The notes under the pieces: generated by a model
Told to the model about the DNA's origin: nothing
Databases searched by the model: none
The model's input: the letters and a program-made list of their open reading frames with translations, nothing else
Made by a program: the position numbers and the translations under genes
Source of the DNA: Pseudomaricurvus alkylphenolicus
GTDB taxonomy: Bacteria; Pseudomonadota; Gammaproteobacteria; Pseudomonadales; Cellvibrionaceae
NCBI RefSeq assembly: GCF_011683955.1
Contig: NZ_JAAQPI010000010.1
Location: 186,001-250,000, forward strand
Reading direction: 5' to 3'
DNA: 64,000 bases
Part shown: in pieces, positions 25,924-34,586 of the stretch
Layout of the letters: every line of letters begins with the position of its first letter
Position numbering within the stretch: the first letter of the stretch is position 1

Positions 25924-25940
25924 ATTCATTATTTATGAAT
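25924..25940. promoter_or_regulatory. LysR-type operator
   Basis: ATTCAT-N5-ATGAAT, a perfect inverted repeat with the T-N11-A architecture of LysR binding sites, lies between the divergent lysR and eamA genes. Confidence 0.6.
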
Positions 25941-25986
25941 GATCAAATCCGATATTCTGACGGGGATTTCCGCTGAGGGTATTTCG

Positions 25987-26922
25987 ATGACGATTTCAAA
26001 CTCCAAAACCTCTGGTTACCTGTTTGCCTCTACCGCAGTATTGATCTGGACCGGGTTTATCCTGGTATCCCGTCACGGAGGGCTGAGCGGGCTGAACCAC
26101 TTTGATGTGATCGCGATTCGATATCTGACCTGCGCTGCCGTTTTGTTGCCACTGTGGTGGTTCTGGTTTCGCTTCCAACTGCTGGATCTTCGATTATTGG
26201 TTGCCAGTCTGGTGGGCGGGCTGGCTTATGCAGTCACGACGTTCAAGGGGTTTGAGCTGGCACCCGCCAGCCATGCCGCGCTGCTGCTACCCGGGTTAAT
26301 GCCGGTTACCATCGCGCTGATATCGGCCGCGAGCGGCGATGACAGGCCCTCGCCAAACATGTGGTTCGGGATGGGGGTGATCACTTTCGGAATTGCGCTG
26401 TTGTTGGCGTTGCAGCTCTGGTCTGCGGGCGGTATCGCAGCGGGAGACCCCTGGCTGATGGGCGGTGCCCTCTGCTGGTCGCTGTTTTCCGTGCTGGTGC
26501 GGCGCTGGAAGATTACGCCGTGGCAGGCTACGGTGTCACTGGCAGTGTATACCGCCGCATTGTATTTGCCCGTGTATTTACTGTGTCTGCCTAAGACTGT
26601 CTCTCCACAGCTGTGGCAGGAGGTAGCCCTGCAGGCGGTGTATCAAGGTGTACTGGCCACCATTGTGCAGATGTTCTGTTATGTAAAGGCGGTTCAATTA
26701 CTGGGACCCGCACGGGTGGGAACCTGGATGGCATTGGTGCCGGTATTGTCCGGCATTGCCGCTCTGGTGATTTTTAATGAACCGGCAAATTCGATTTTGT
26801 TGCTGGGTTTTGTACTGGTCAGTGGTGGAGCCTGGTATGCCAGCCGCAGTCAGGTAGTTGTTACAGATCATACGGAGAAAGGAGAGCATCATGCCTTACG
26901 TCAATATCAAGATCACCAATGA
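25987..26922 (+). CDS. EamA/DMT family transporter
   Basis: 311 residues with about ten membrane helices arranged as two EamA repeats (first GYLFASTAVLIWTGFILVSRHGG, second PWLMGGALCWSLFSVLVRRW). Members export metabolites or amino acids. The ATG at 25987 has GAGGG upstream and is preferred over the longer frame. The last 32 bases overlap the tautomerase gene, implying translational coupling. Likely regulated by the divergent LysR. Confidence 0.88.
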   Translation: MTISNSKTSGYLFASTAVLIWTGFILVSRHGGLSGLNHFDVIAIRYLTCAAVLLPLWWFWFRFQLLDLRLLVASLVGGLAYAVTTFKGFELAPASHAALLLPGLMPVTIALISAASGDDRPSPNMWFGMGVITFGIALLLALQLWSAGGIAAGDPWLMGGALCWSLFSVLVRRWKITPWQATVSLAVYTAALYLPVYLLCLPKTVSPQLWQEVALQAVYQGVLATIVQMFCYVKAVQLLGPARVGTWMALVPVLSGIAALVIFNEPANSILLLGFVLVSGGAWYASRSQVVVTDHTEKGEHHALRQYQDHQ

Positions 26923-27103
26923 GCAGGTGACCTCTGAACAAAAAGCGCGCCTGATTGAAGGCGCTACGCAATTGCTGGTGGAGGTGTTGGACAAGAATCC
27001 CAGCACAACGTTAGTCGTTATCGATGAAGTCAACACCGATAATTGGGGCATTGGCGGGCGTGTCGTTACAGAATTGAGAGCGGAAGCAAAAACACCGCCC
27101 TGA
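26891..27103 (+). CDS. 4-oxalocrotonate tautomerase family protein
   Basis: 70 residues beginning MPYVNIKI, so Pro1 becomes the N-terminal catalytic base after Met removal. LIEGATQLLVEVLDKNPSTTLVVIDEV is typical of the family. The ATG at 26891 has a GGAGAG ribosome binding site inside the transporter gene. It tautomerises or dehalogenates small enol/keto acids; the substrate is unknown. Confidence 0.88.
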   Translation: MPYVNIKITNEQVTSEQKARLIEGATQLLVEVLDKNPSTTLVVIDEVNTDNWGIGGRVVTELRAEAKTPP

Positions 27104-27105
27104 GT

Positions 27106-27146
27106 AATCACTCCGGTTTCCTGTCAAACAGGAGACCGGAGTGATT
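27106..27146. terminator. Strong bidirectional hairpin terminator
   Basis: An 18-base arm starting AATCACTCCGGT (27106-27123) pairs with the arm ending ACCGGAGTGATT (27129-27146), with one internal mismatch (T27118 against G27134) and a five-base loop. It separates the tautomerase gene from the convergent TonB receptor. Confidence 0.75.
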
Positions 27147-27173
27147 TCGTAAACGTTCTTCGAAAACCTGGTA

Positions 27174-29711
27174 TCAGAACGCTTTGTTCAGAGTCAGACC
27201 AAAGGTGCGAGGCACACTGGGGTAAGCCATCAACTTGCCGGACTGGACGGGAACATCAAAGGTGGTGCGCTTGTAGTTCTCATCCAGTGCGTTGCGAACC
27301 CACAAGGTCACATCCAAATCCAGTTCGGTAAAGCTCAGACCGGCGCGCAGGTTAACCAGACCGTAGTCGTCCTGAACTTTGAACGGATCATTGTTGGCAT
27401 CGAGCACCATATCAGACAGGAAGCTGTATTCACCGTAGATATAGCCTTCCAGGCTGTCAGACAGCACAAAGTCCTGCTGGATACCCAGGGTACCATTGTG
27501 TTCCGGGTTCATGGAGACGCGATCACCGGAGCGGTCGCAGAAGGCTTCACCGGGAGTTGCACCGGGGTCAGCTACACCGTTGTGCCATGAGTAGGCGTTC
27601 CAGCAGTTGCCCTTTTCAAACGACTTGAAGTCCGCCACGGTATAAGCGTAGGCAAAGGTTATTGTGGTGTTGTCCGCCGGCTTCCAGAAGACATCCAGCT
27701 CCGCGCCATAGGTTTCCAGCTCACCGGCGTTTTGCAGAATAAAGCCGTTACCCGCAAACGTGTTTTCCTGAAAATCGTCCACTGTGGTGTAGTGGGCCGC
27801 GGTGTTTATACGCAGGGCCTGATCCGGAAATTCCAGCTTGGCACCCACTTCAAACGACTCGGAGGTTTCCGCATCAAAAACCGGATTGAAACCCAGTGGG
27901 ATACGGTCGGTGTTGGTACCGCCGGATTTGTAGCCCGTACCGTAAGAGGCGTAGATCATTGAGTTGTCGTTCACTTGCCAGGCCAGCTTCAGGGTACCGG
28001 TGATTTGTTCATCGGTTAGCTCGGCGATCACGTCATCGCGAGGTGTCAGACCCGGGAACAGCCAACCTCCCCAACCGGCAACCGTGTAGGGCGCAAACTG
28101 GCCCACAAAAGTCGGATCAAACAGTTTGCTGGGATCACCCACCGCCAGGTCGGCACCCAGCTGACCCAGCGCGACACCGGCCGCACCGACTTGCGCCAGG
28201 CTGGTCTGTGGTCCCGCGTTCCAGACTTCGCCACCGATGGATTCGTTAAAGACGGTGCGCAGGTCCTTTTCTTCTTCGGTATAACGCAGACCCATGGTAA
28301 GGATAATGTCGTCGGTTACGCTGTAATCGAATTGACCGAAGATGGCCCAGCTCTCATGTTCCTGGCTGGCCGTGTGAAAGGCCTCAAAGTCATTGGGATA
28401 AGCGCTGGCGGCTTGAGGGAAGAGTCCGCCCGTAGCGGCGCTGATCGCATTCATGCCCTGTACAAAGGCATCCAGACCAAAGGCCAATCCGGCATAGGGG
28501 TCGAGTGCATCACCACCAGTGAGGGTGTAATTCAGGTCCAGATCCTGCTGGAAGTAATACAGTCCCACCACGGCGTTGAGTTTATCGCCGGTGTAATCCA
28601 GTCGCAGCTCCTGAGAAAAAGACTCCTGGTGCGCATCATTGGCAGTGCGGATGATATCCACATCGCTGAAGTCACTGTCGATAGAATCGAAGGAATTGTA
28701 TTTGCGCCAGGCACTGATCGAAACGAACGTTGCATCGTCGTTCAGATCCCACTTCACTTCGGCGGACAGTCCACGGTCGCGTGCGGTGGATACCGGCAAC
28801 TGGTTCAGGGTGGTTTCGTAGTTATCCGTTTGGTCTCCGGTTGCGACGGTACCGCCCAGTAACGCCAGCACGGAATCGGTACCAGGTATGGGATTGCCCT
28901 GGGCGTCGGTGCGGCCTTTGGCAACCACACTGTCAACATAAGTCAGTGCCGTGCAACACACCTCATCGATCTCTGAGTAATCGGCAATAACGCGAACACT
29001 GACATCATCGTTGGGTGTAAACAACGCCTGCAAGCGCGCACCTTCGCGGTCGCGATCATTGATTACGTCACTGCCAAAGCCCTCGACGTCGGTGTAACCG
29101 TCGCGCTGGCTGGAGTAGACGGTGCCGCGCACCGCCAATACGTCTTCTATCAGCGACAGATTGGCGCCGGCGGAGAGATTAACCGCGTTGTAATTGCCAC
29201 CGGTAATTCTGGCGAAACCGTCGGTCTCGTGGTCCGGGGCTTTGGTGCGGAATAACACGGCACCGGAAGGGGTGTTTTTACCAAACAGCGTACCCTGCGG
29301 TCCCCGCAGCACCTCCACCGCCTCCATATCCACCATGTCGTTAACCATGGTGCTCTGGCGTGAACGATAGACGCCATCCACGTACAGGCCGACCGAGGAT
29401 TCCAGGCCGAAGTTCTGTGACGAGGTGCCGACTCCTCGAATGCTGTAGTTGGCGGAGGTTGCATTCTGGTTCTGGTTGGCGCGCAGGCCTGGGGTGTTGG
29501 TTTGCAGATCAAAAATATCCTGGATCACTGCTTCTTCCAGCTGTTCGCCGGTGAACGCACTGACGGAAATAGGGACATCCTGAAGACTTTGTTCCCGCTT
29601 CTGCGCAGTGACCACAATTTCTTCGAGTACCCGCTCAGCAAGGGCACCGGAACTGGCCAGGCAGATGGAAGCCGCCAACAGCGACAACGGGGAGGCAAGG
29701 GGCTTTATCAT
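27174..29711 (-). CDS. TonB-dependent receptor (second)
   Basis: 845 residues. Signal peptide SLLAASICLASSGALA, TonB-box-like LEEIVVTAQKREQSLQDVP, plug motif VEVLRGPQGTLFGKNTPSGA at about 133-152, and a barrel ending in Phe (NKAF). Longer than the receptor at 1832 and closer in N-terminal sequence to the fourth receptor at 62550. No substrate-specific enzymes are next to it apart from the divergent secreted hydrolase at 30178. Ligand unknown. Confidence 0.92.
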   Translation of the reverse strand: MIKPLASPLSLLAASICLASSGALAERVLEEIVVTAQKREQSLQDVPISVSAFTGEQLEEAVIQDIFDLQTNTPGLRANQNQNATSANYSIRGVGTSSQNFGLESSVGLYVDGVYRSRQSTMVNDMVDMEAVEVLRGPQGTLFGKNTPSGAVLFRTKAPDHETDGFARITGGNYNAVNLSAGANLSLIEDVLAVRGTVYSSQRDGYTDVEGFGSDVINDRDREGARLQALFTPNDDVSVRVIADYSEIDEVCCTALTYVDSVVAKGRTDAQGNPIPGTDSVLALLGGTVATGDQTDNYETTLNQLPVSTARDRGLSAEVKWDLNDDATFVSISAWRKYNSFDSIDSDFSDVDIIRTANDAHQESFSQELRLDYTGDKLNAVVGLYYFQQDLDLNYTLTGGDALDPYAGLAFGLDAFVQGMNAISAATGGLFPQAASAYPNDFEAFHTASQEHESWAIFGQFDYSVTDDIILTMGLRYTEEEKDLRTVFNESIGGEVWNAGPQTSLAQVGAAGVALGQLGADLAVGDPSKLFDPTFVGQFAPYTVAGWGGWLFPGLTPRDDVIAELTDEQITGTLKLAWQVNDNSMIYASYGTGYKSGGTNTDRIPLGFNPVFDAETSESFEVGAKLEFPDQALRINTAAHYTTVDDFQENTFAGNGFILQNAGELETYGAELDVFWKPADNTTITFAYAYTVADFKSFEKGNCWNAYSWHNGVADPGATPGEAFCDRSGDRVSMNPEHNGTLGIQQDFVLSDSLEGYIYGEYSFLSDMVLDANNDPFKVQDDYGLVNLRAGLSFTELDLDVTLWVRNALDENYKRTTFDVPVQSGKLMAYPSVPRTFGLTLNKAF

Positions 29712-30177
29712 TAGAATTTCCTCTCGATGTGCACGACATTATTTTTTATATGCGGGTCTGTTTACTCCTCACCGGCTCTCACCCCGGCGGGCTGGATGCA
29801 GCTCACAAAAACATCTACGTCACAGAAAAACAGCCAGCCGCAAGCTTAATGCACACAGGACAATTCTGACTACCGGGGCGGAATCGGTCATTTTCTTGGT
29901 CATTTCTGATGCTTGACATTCATGAACTTTACAACTTTCCACGAATAATGCGGTCTGTGGCGACATCGGCTTAGGGGTAAACCGGCATAAACAGTGGAAA
30001 AAAACCGGTTTTTATGATCATAAGTAATTCTTGAGTCTTATATATAATCCAAAATAGTCTAATGACTATTGGGTCGCAGAAAGATTTTTTTAACCGTTTA
30101 AGTTGAACGCTCTGGACGCTTGTCCCAGATACTCGATTCGGGGTATAACAACGCAAATTTTTTATCGGGAGCGCTGT
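29712..30177. promoter_or_regulatory. Divergent promoter region between TonB receptor 2 and the secreted hydrolase
   Basis: 466 bases with no gene that I can support. It contains two perfect palindromes: AAAAACCGGTTTTT (30000-30013) and AATAGTC-TAAT-GACTATT (30053-30070). The second is 108 bases upstream of the hydrolase start and looks like an operator. No regulator gene is adjacent. Confidence 0.4.
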
Positions 30178-31077
30178 ATGAATTTCCTTCCACGGTTTCA
30201 GATTTTGCTTTCTACCCTGGCGGCGTTTGCGGCGTTGCTCACCTTCAGCACAGCCAGCCTGGCGGGCATTCGGGACTTGTCACCTGAGGTGATCGAGGCC
30301 AATGGCGTAAAGCTGGCGATGGTTGAGATTGGCGATCCCCAGGGGGAGCCGGTATTGATGATTATGGGGCTTGGCAGTTCCTACCGCTTATGGGGGGAGA
30401 AATTACCCCAGGGATTGGCGGACGCGGGTTACCGGGTGATTCTATTTGATAACCGCGATGTAGGTGCTTCTCAGCGTATGGATCATTTGGGTGACCCGGT
30501 ACTCTGGTGGCAATTGCTAAAGAATAATCTCGGCTTTGGGGTAAATGCGGTATACAGCTTGAGCGACATGGCCGAGGATGCGGCGGCGCTGTTGGATCAT
30601 CTTGAGATTGAGCGGGCGCATGTAGTGGGTGCCTCTATGGGCGGAATGATTGCTCAGGTGCTGGCAGTGGAGCAACCTCAACGGGTGAAGAGTCTGGTGT
30701 CGATTATGTCCACCAGTGGTGCGGAGCATTTGCCCGAACCCACGCCTGAGGCTCAAAAGAGTCTCGAAAATGCCACCTTTACCAGTGAAGAGGAACTGAC
30801 GGCGGTTAATGAGCGGGGGTTTTATCCGCAGGGGGTTCCGCGGCAGATTCTTGCAGTATTGGACGCCGGTGATCGCTCGGCTGCTATCAAGGCAATTCGT
30901 GCACCGACTTTAGTGATTCACGGTCGCGATGATGGCCTTCTGCCGCTGGCTCATGGTGAGCATACGGCCAGGTTGATTCCCAACGCGCGTATGGAGGTGA
31001 TTGAGGGGATGGCTCATAACCTGCCTCTGGAGGTTGTACCGCAGTTGGTCGGGCATATGGTTGGGCATTGGCAGTAG
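30178..31077 (+). CDS. Secreted alpha/beta hydrolase
   Basis: 299 residues. Signal peptide at about 1-30 (ILLSTLAAFAALLTFSTASLA). The catalytic triad can be placed: nucleophile Ser in GASMGG, acid in HGRDDGLLP, and His in GMAHNLP. The oxyanion-hole region reads MIMGLGSS. The ATG at 30178 with GGGAG upstream is preferred over a 75-base-longer frame that lacks a signal peptide. Probable esterase, lactonase or similar acting in the periplasm; divergent from a TonB receptor, it might process that receptor's cargo. Confidence 0.85.
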   Translation: MNFLPRFQILLSTLAAFAALLTFSTASLAGIRDLSPEVIEANGVKLAMVEIGDPQGEPVLMIMGLGSSYRLWGEKLPQGLADAGYRVILFDNRDVGASQRMDHLGDPVLWWQLLKNNLGFGVNAVYSLSDMAEDAAALLDHLEIERAHVVGASMGGMIAQVLAVEQPQRVKSLVSIMSTSGAEHLPEPTPEAQKSLENATFTSEEELTAVNERGFYPQGVPRQILAVLDAGDRSAAIKAIRAPTLVIHGRDDGLLPLAHGEHTARLIPNARMEVIEGMAHNLPLEVVPQLVGHMVGHWQ

Positions 31078-31139
31078 CTCAGGTACGCTGAGTTGGGACC
31101 GCACGGCTGCCGGCAGTGAATCCATAGGAGGAAACCTTC

Positions 31140-32873
31140 CTAACCTTCTCTCAACATATGTGTCATTAAGGCGCGCAGCTTTCCTGGTTTAAGGGGTTTG
31201 TTCAATACAGGAAACCCCAATTGTTTGAATAATCCCAGGCTGTGGCTGCTGCGATCTGCGGTGATGATGGCGGCCGGGATTTGTTGGCCGAAATTGAGCC
31301 GCAGTCCGTTGATGGCTGCGATACCGAGCTTGTCGTCGTCGAGGTGGTAGTCGGCCAAAATGATCTCGGGCATTTGCGTTTGGCAGCGTTGTTTGGCGTC
31401 GTCCTCGCCGGCGGCGGTGATAACGTTGCAACCCCAACGGCTGAGCAGCGCGTCCATACTGACGCGAATATTTTCGTCGTTGTCGATAACGAGTATGCGC
31501 CGGCCTTCAAGTTGGTTGGAGGTGAAGGCGGGGGTGGGCTCAGCAGTTTCGTTCTGGGGGGCTTGTTCCGCTACGGGGACTTCGATGGCGAACATGGAGC
31601 CGCGGCCTTGTTTTGAGCGCAGTTCGAGTTGGTGGTCGAGTACCTTGGCCATGCGTTCCACAATGGCGAGGCCCAGACCCACGCCGTGTCGGTTTTTGCC
31701 TTTGTGTTGGTCGAGTTGGTGAAATTCCCGAAAGATGTCTTGTTGTTGATTTTCGGGAATGCCATCGCCGGTGTCCCAGACTTGGATGCTGAGGTTATCG
31801 CCCCGCTGCCGGCAGCCGACCAGTACGCGGCCGTCATGGGTGTAGCGGATGGCATTGCTGATAAAGTTGCGCAGGATTCTGAGTAGCAAGCGGGAGTCGC
31901 TGCGCACGGCCAGTCGCGTGGGCACGGCTCGAAGGTCGAGGCCTTTGTTGTCGGCCACCGGCTGGAATTCGCTGATCATGGCGTGCAGTGGCTGGCTGAG
32001 GTCGAATTCGGTGATTACCGGTGTGACGGCATTTTGGTCGAGTCGGGATATGTCCAGCAGGTCGGCCAACAGGTCTTCTGCGTTTTCCATCGCCATGTGT
32101 ATGCGCTCGACCAGGTGGGATTCCTGATCGGCGAGCTGTCGTTCGCGCAAGGTAGAGATCAGCAGGCGTGCGGCGTTCATGGGTTGCAGCAGGTCGTGAC
32201 TGGCGGCGGCCAGGTATTTGTCTTTGCTGTTGTTGGCGTCTTCGGCGGCTTCTTTGGCGATTTTGAGCTGTTGCTGGATCTGTTCCCGCTCGGTGATTTC
32301 CTGGCGTAATTGGGTGTTGAGGTTTTCCAGTTCTTTGGTGCGCAGGGCGACCCGCTCTTCGAGTTCTTCGTTAAGCCGTTGCAGTTTTTCCTGAGCCAGT
32401 ACTCGTTCGGTAATGTCCTGTACAAATATTTCTATCACCCTTTGTCCGTTTTCTTCTTTGAGCAGGGCGTTCATGGAGACATAGATGTTGTTGCCGTCAC
32501 GGCGGCGAAAGCGGGTGATGTAACCAAATACATGGCCCTGGTCGAGCAGCGTAGTGCGGAATTCTGCGTAGCTTTCGGGGTTTACAAACAGGTGTTCGCC
32601 GATGTCGGTGACTTCCAGATAAAGCTGTGAGGCGCTAAGGTAGCCGCAGATGTGCACTATGGCGGGGTTTGCCACGAGTATGCCGCCATCGAGCTGTGCC
32701 TGGAAGATGCCGTGCAGGGCATTTTCGAACAACCATTTGTAGCGATTGCGTTCTTGTTCGAGTTCGTCGAGTTTGGCGCTAAGTTCGGGGTAGTAGTTTT
32801 TTCGGGCCGAGTGGTTGCCCAGGCCGATCAGGCTTTCTACGGTGAGGTCGGCTTTGTTAGAGGGCTTCTTCAT
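31140..32873 (-). CDS. PAS-containing hybrid histidine kinase, NahK/ErcS'-like
   Basis: 577 residues. PAS domain about 45-155 (YKWLFENALHGIFQAQ to IFVQDITERV), a long coiled coil 158-215, then the phosphoacceptor helix SHDLLQPMNAARLL with His226, an ATPase domain (NFISNAIRYT, DTGDGIPENQQQ, GVGLGLAIV) and a C-terminal receiver domain with VIDNDE and phospho-acceptor Asp at about 508 (LADYHLD). The HDLLQPMNA H-box is the type found in NahK and ErcS'. The gene overlaps the ErcA-like alcohol dehydrogenase gene by 17 bases in the same direction, as in loci that control ethanol oxidation, so a related regulatory role is likely. Confidence 0.85.
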   Translation of the reverse strand: MKKPSNKADLTVESLIGLGNHSARKNYYPELSAKLDELEQERNRYKWLFENALHGIFQAQLDGGILVANPAIVHICGYLSASQLYLEVTDIGEHLFVNPESYAEFRTTLLDQGHVFGYITRFRRRDGNNIYVSMNALLKEENGQRVIEIFVQDITERVLAQEKLQRLNEELEERVALRTKELENLNTQLRQEITEREQIQQQLKIAKEAAEDANNSKDKYLAAASHDLLQPMNAARLLISTLRERQLADQESHLVERIHMAMENAEDLLADLLDISRLDQNAVTPVITEFDLSQPLHAMISEFQPVADNKGLDLRAVPTRLAVRSDSRLLLRILRNFISNAIRYTHDGRVLVGCRQRGDNLSIQVWDTGDGIPENQQQDIFREFHQLDQHKGKNRHGVGLGLAIVERMAKVLDHQLELRSKQGRGSMFAIEVPVAEQAPQNETAEPTPAFTSNQLEGRRILVIDNDENIRVSMDALLSRWGCNVITAAGEDDAKQRCQTQMPEIILADYHLDDDKLGIAAINGLRLNFGQQIPAAIITADRSSHSLGLFKQLGFPVLNKPLKPGKLRALMTHMLREG

Positions 32874-34020
32874 ACACGGTTTCTACGTCGCGTTTGTTGG
32901 ACTGGCGCGGGTTGGTAAGGATACAGGGGTCTTGCAGGGCGTGGTGGGAGAGCATGGGAATGTCGCTCACACTGACGCCGTTTTCACCCAGTTTTTGCGT
33001 GAGGCTGACTTGTTGTTTCAGTCCAATCACTTGCTCGATCAGTCGTTTTTGTATGTCTTTGGGTGTCATGCCGCGGGTGTCGATGTCCAGTGCTTCGGCC
33101 ACGGCACGAAAGCGTTCGGGCGCTTCCGGGTAGTTGTAGGCGATGACGTGTTCGAGCAGGATGGCGTTGCAGAGACCGTGGGGCAAGTCCAGGTAGCCGC
33201 CCAGACTGTGGGCCATGGCGTGCACAGCGCCGAGGATGGCGTTGGAGAAGGCCAGTCCGGCTTTCATGGAGCCGAGCATGATTTTTTCGCGCAGTTGTAT
33301 GTTTCCGGGGTCGGCCACCAGGTCGGCAATGTTGGTGTTGATGAGGCGCATAGCATCGAGGGCGTGCATGTCGGTCAGTGGTCCGGCGCCGGTGGAGACG
33401 AAAGCCTCAATGGCGTGGACCATGGCGTCTATGCCGGTGCAGGCGCTCAGGAACGGGTCCATGGTCATCGTCGTTTCGGGGTCGATGAGTGCGACGTCGG
33501 GCACCACGGCTTTGCTGATGATGGAGAATTTGACCCGTTCTTCGGGGTTGGAGACGATGACGAACTGTGAGACGTCTGCGGAGGTTCCCGCGGTTGTGGG
33601 TATGAAGATGAGCGGCGGGATGGGGATGTGTATGGTGTCGACGCCTTCATAGTCGAGGATGCTGCCACCGTTGGCGTGGATGATGCCGATGCCTTTGGCG
33701 CAGTCCATGGGGCTGCCGCCGCCCACGGCGACGATGACGTTGCAGCCTTGTTCGCGGTAGAGGTCTGCCCCTTGCATGATTTCGCTGGCTCTGGGGTTGG
33801 GGGAGACGTTGGTGTAGGTGACGTAGTCGATGTCTTCTTCGGCGAGGTGGTTTTCGATGTCGCTGAGCCAGCCTGCCTTGGCGACGCCAGGGTCGGAGAC
33901 GAGCAGGACTTTGCGGGCACCGAAGGTGTGGGCGTAGTTGGCGACGGTTTTGCGGGCGCCGGCGCCGAAGATGATTTCGGGGGAGACAAATTTTCTTAGG
34001 TTTGAGATGTCAGTGCTCAT
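32857..34020 (-). CDS. ercA: Iron-containing alcohol dehydrogenase, ErcA-like
   Basis: 387 residues. Group III iron-dependent alcohol dehydrogenase: NAD-binding GGGSPMDCAKG at about 96-106, PTTAGTSADVS, and the metal-binding HAMAHSLGG and LPHGLCNAILL. It opens with ISNLRKFVSPEIIFGAGAR, typical of ErcA. It oxidises alcohols or reduces aldehydes; in pseudomonads ErcA has a regulatory role in ethanol oxidation together with an ErcS-type kinase. Its stop overlaps the start of the hybrid kinase downstream, supporting a two-gene unit. Confidence 0.88.
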   Translation of the reverse strand: MSTDISNLRKFVSPEIIFGAGARKTVANYAHTFGARKVLLVSDPGVAKAGWLSDIENHLAEEDIDYVTYTNVSPNPRASEIMQGADLYREQGCNVIVAVGGGSPMDCAKGIGIIHANGGSILDYEGVDTIHIPIPPLIFIPTTAGTSADVSQFVIVSNPEERVKFSIISKAVVPDVALIDPETTMTMDPFLSACTGIDAMVHAIEAFVSTGAGPLTDMHALDAMRLINTNIADLVADPGNIQLREKIMLGSMKAGLAFSNAILGAVHAMAHSLGGYLDLPHGLCNAILLEHVIAYNYPEAPERFRAVAEALDIDTRGMTPKDIQKRLIEQVIGLKQQVSLTQKLGENGVSVSDIPMLSHHALQDPCILTNPRQSNKRDVETVYEEAL

Positions 34021-34141
34021 GGTTGTCTCTTGCGTTGTTATTTTGTGCTGTAGGGAAGTTTAACCCAGGGTGGGGTGGGGCCCAAATCAGACCAAAGGAG
34101 GAGGTGTGCTGGCAAGGTGCCAGGGTCGGATTTCCCGGATT

Positions 34142-34293
34142 TTGAGTTGGGTTTCCTGAGACGTATCGGCTGGTTCTTTGTTTTCTTAGCTTGGAGTTGG
34201 GTACCTCAATCTGCGGCGGCCTGGCCCCTTTGTTTTCTGGGCTTGGAGTTGGGTGCCCCAAGTCGCGTCGGCTGGGGGTTCCGTTTTCAGAGC
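34142..34293. repeat. Three imperfect ~50-base tandem repeats
   Basis: The core TTGGAGTTGGGT (first copy TTGAGTTGGGT) recurs at 34142, 34191 and 34243, each followed by a CGGC/TGG and TTTTC segment, giving a period of about 50 bases. The 566-base gap 34021-34586 between ercA and the phosphatase gene holds this block, the inverted repeat 34269-34407 and the REP-like element at 34490. Reading frames across it translate to repetitive Trp/Phe-rich sequence and look spurious. Confidence 0.65.
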
Positions 34294-34407
34294 GGTCGGG
34301 CGGCCCTCCGGCCTTCCCTCAGTCGCCAAAAAGCCCGGCAAAACACGCCGGTCTTTTTGGCTCTTTCGGCGCCCTCTTTGATGCTCTGAAAACGAAACCC
34401 CCAGCCG
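34269..34407. repeat. Large nested inverted repeat (cruciform-like)
   Basis: The 25-base arm at 34269-34293 (starts CGGCTGGGGGTT, ends TTTTCAGAGC) is repeated inverted at 34383-34407 with one mismatch. Inside, GCCAAAAAG (34325-34333) pairs with CTTTTTGGC (34353-34361) and the adjoining CCGGC/GCCGG extends that stem. Transcribed, it would make a long two-tier hairpin. It could be a mobile repeat element or the end of a miniature element; no transposase or clear target duplication was found. Confidence 0.65.
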
Positions 34408-34489
34408 CCGCTCACACCGAGGTTTGCTGAGTTGTCTGCCTCAAGGAATGAAACGACTGACCTCTGTTTATGGATTTGTAGATTCGTAG

Positions 34490-34521
34490 GGCGGAATAGC
34501 CGCAAAGCGGCGTAATCCGCC
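34490..34521. repeat. REP-like palindrome
   Basis: GGCGGA (34490-34495) mirrors TCCGCC (34516-34521), with inner GCCGC-AAA-GCGGC. The motif GTAGGGCGGAATAGCCGC is a common intergenic REP-type sequence in gammaproteobacteria. Confidence 0.65.
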
Positions 34522-34586
34522 GGTTCCTCCGATTCTGTAGGCCCCCTCCTATCGATTCTGGCCACTTATGACTTTTTAGAGGGTGG

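Noticed and set aside
33465-33989. Long frame of 174 codons inside the ercA gene in another frame, very rich in Ser, Pro and Thr
   Set aside because: It is a biased-composition shadow of the well-supported alcohol dehydrogenase on the same strand.
34075-34389. Open frame of about 104 codons in the repeat-rich gap, rich in Trp and Phe
   Set aside because: It lies across tandem and inverted repeats, has repeated peptide units caused by the DNA repeats and no ribosome binding site or family match.
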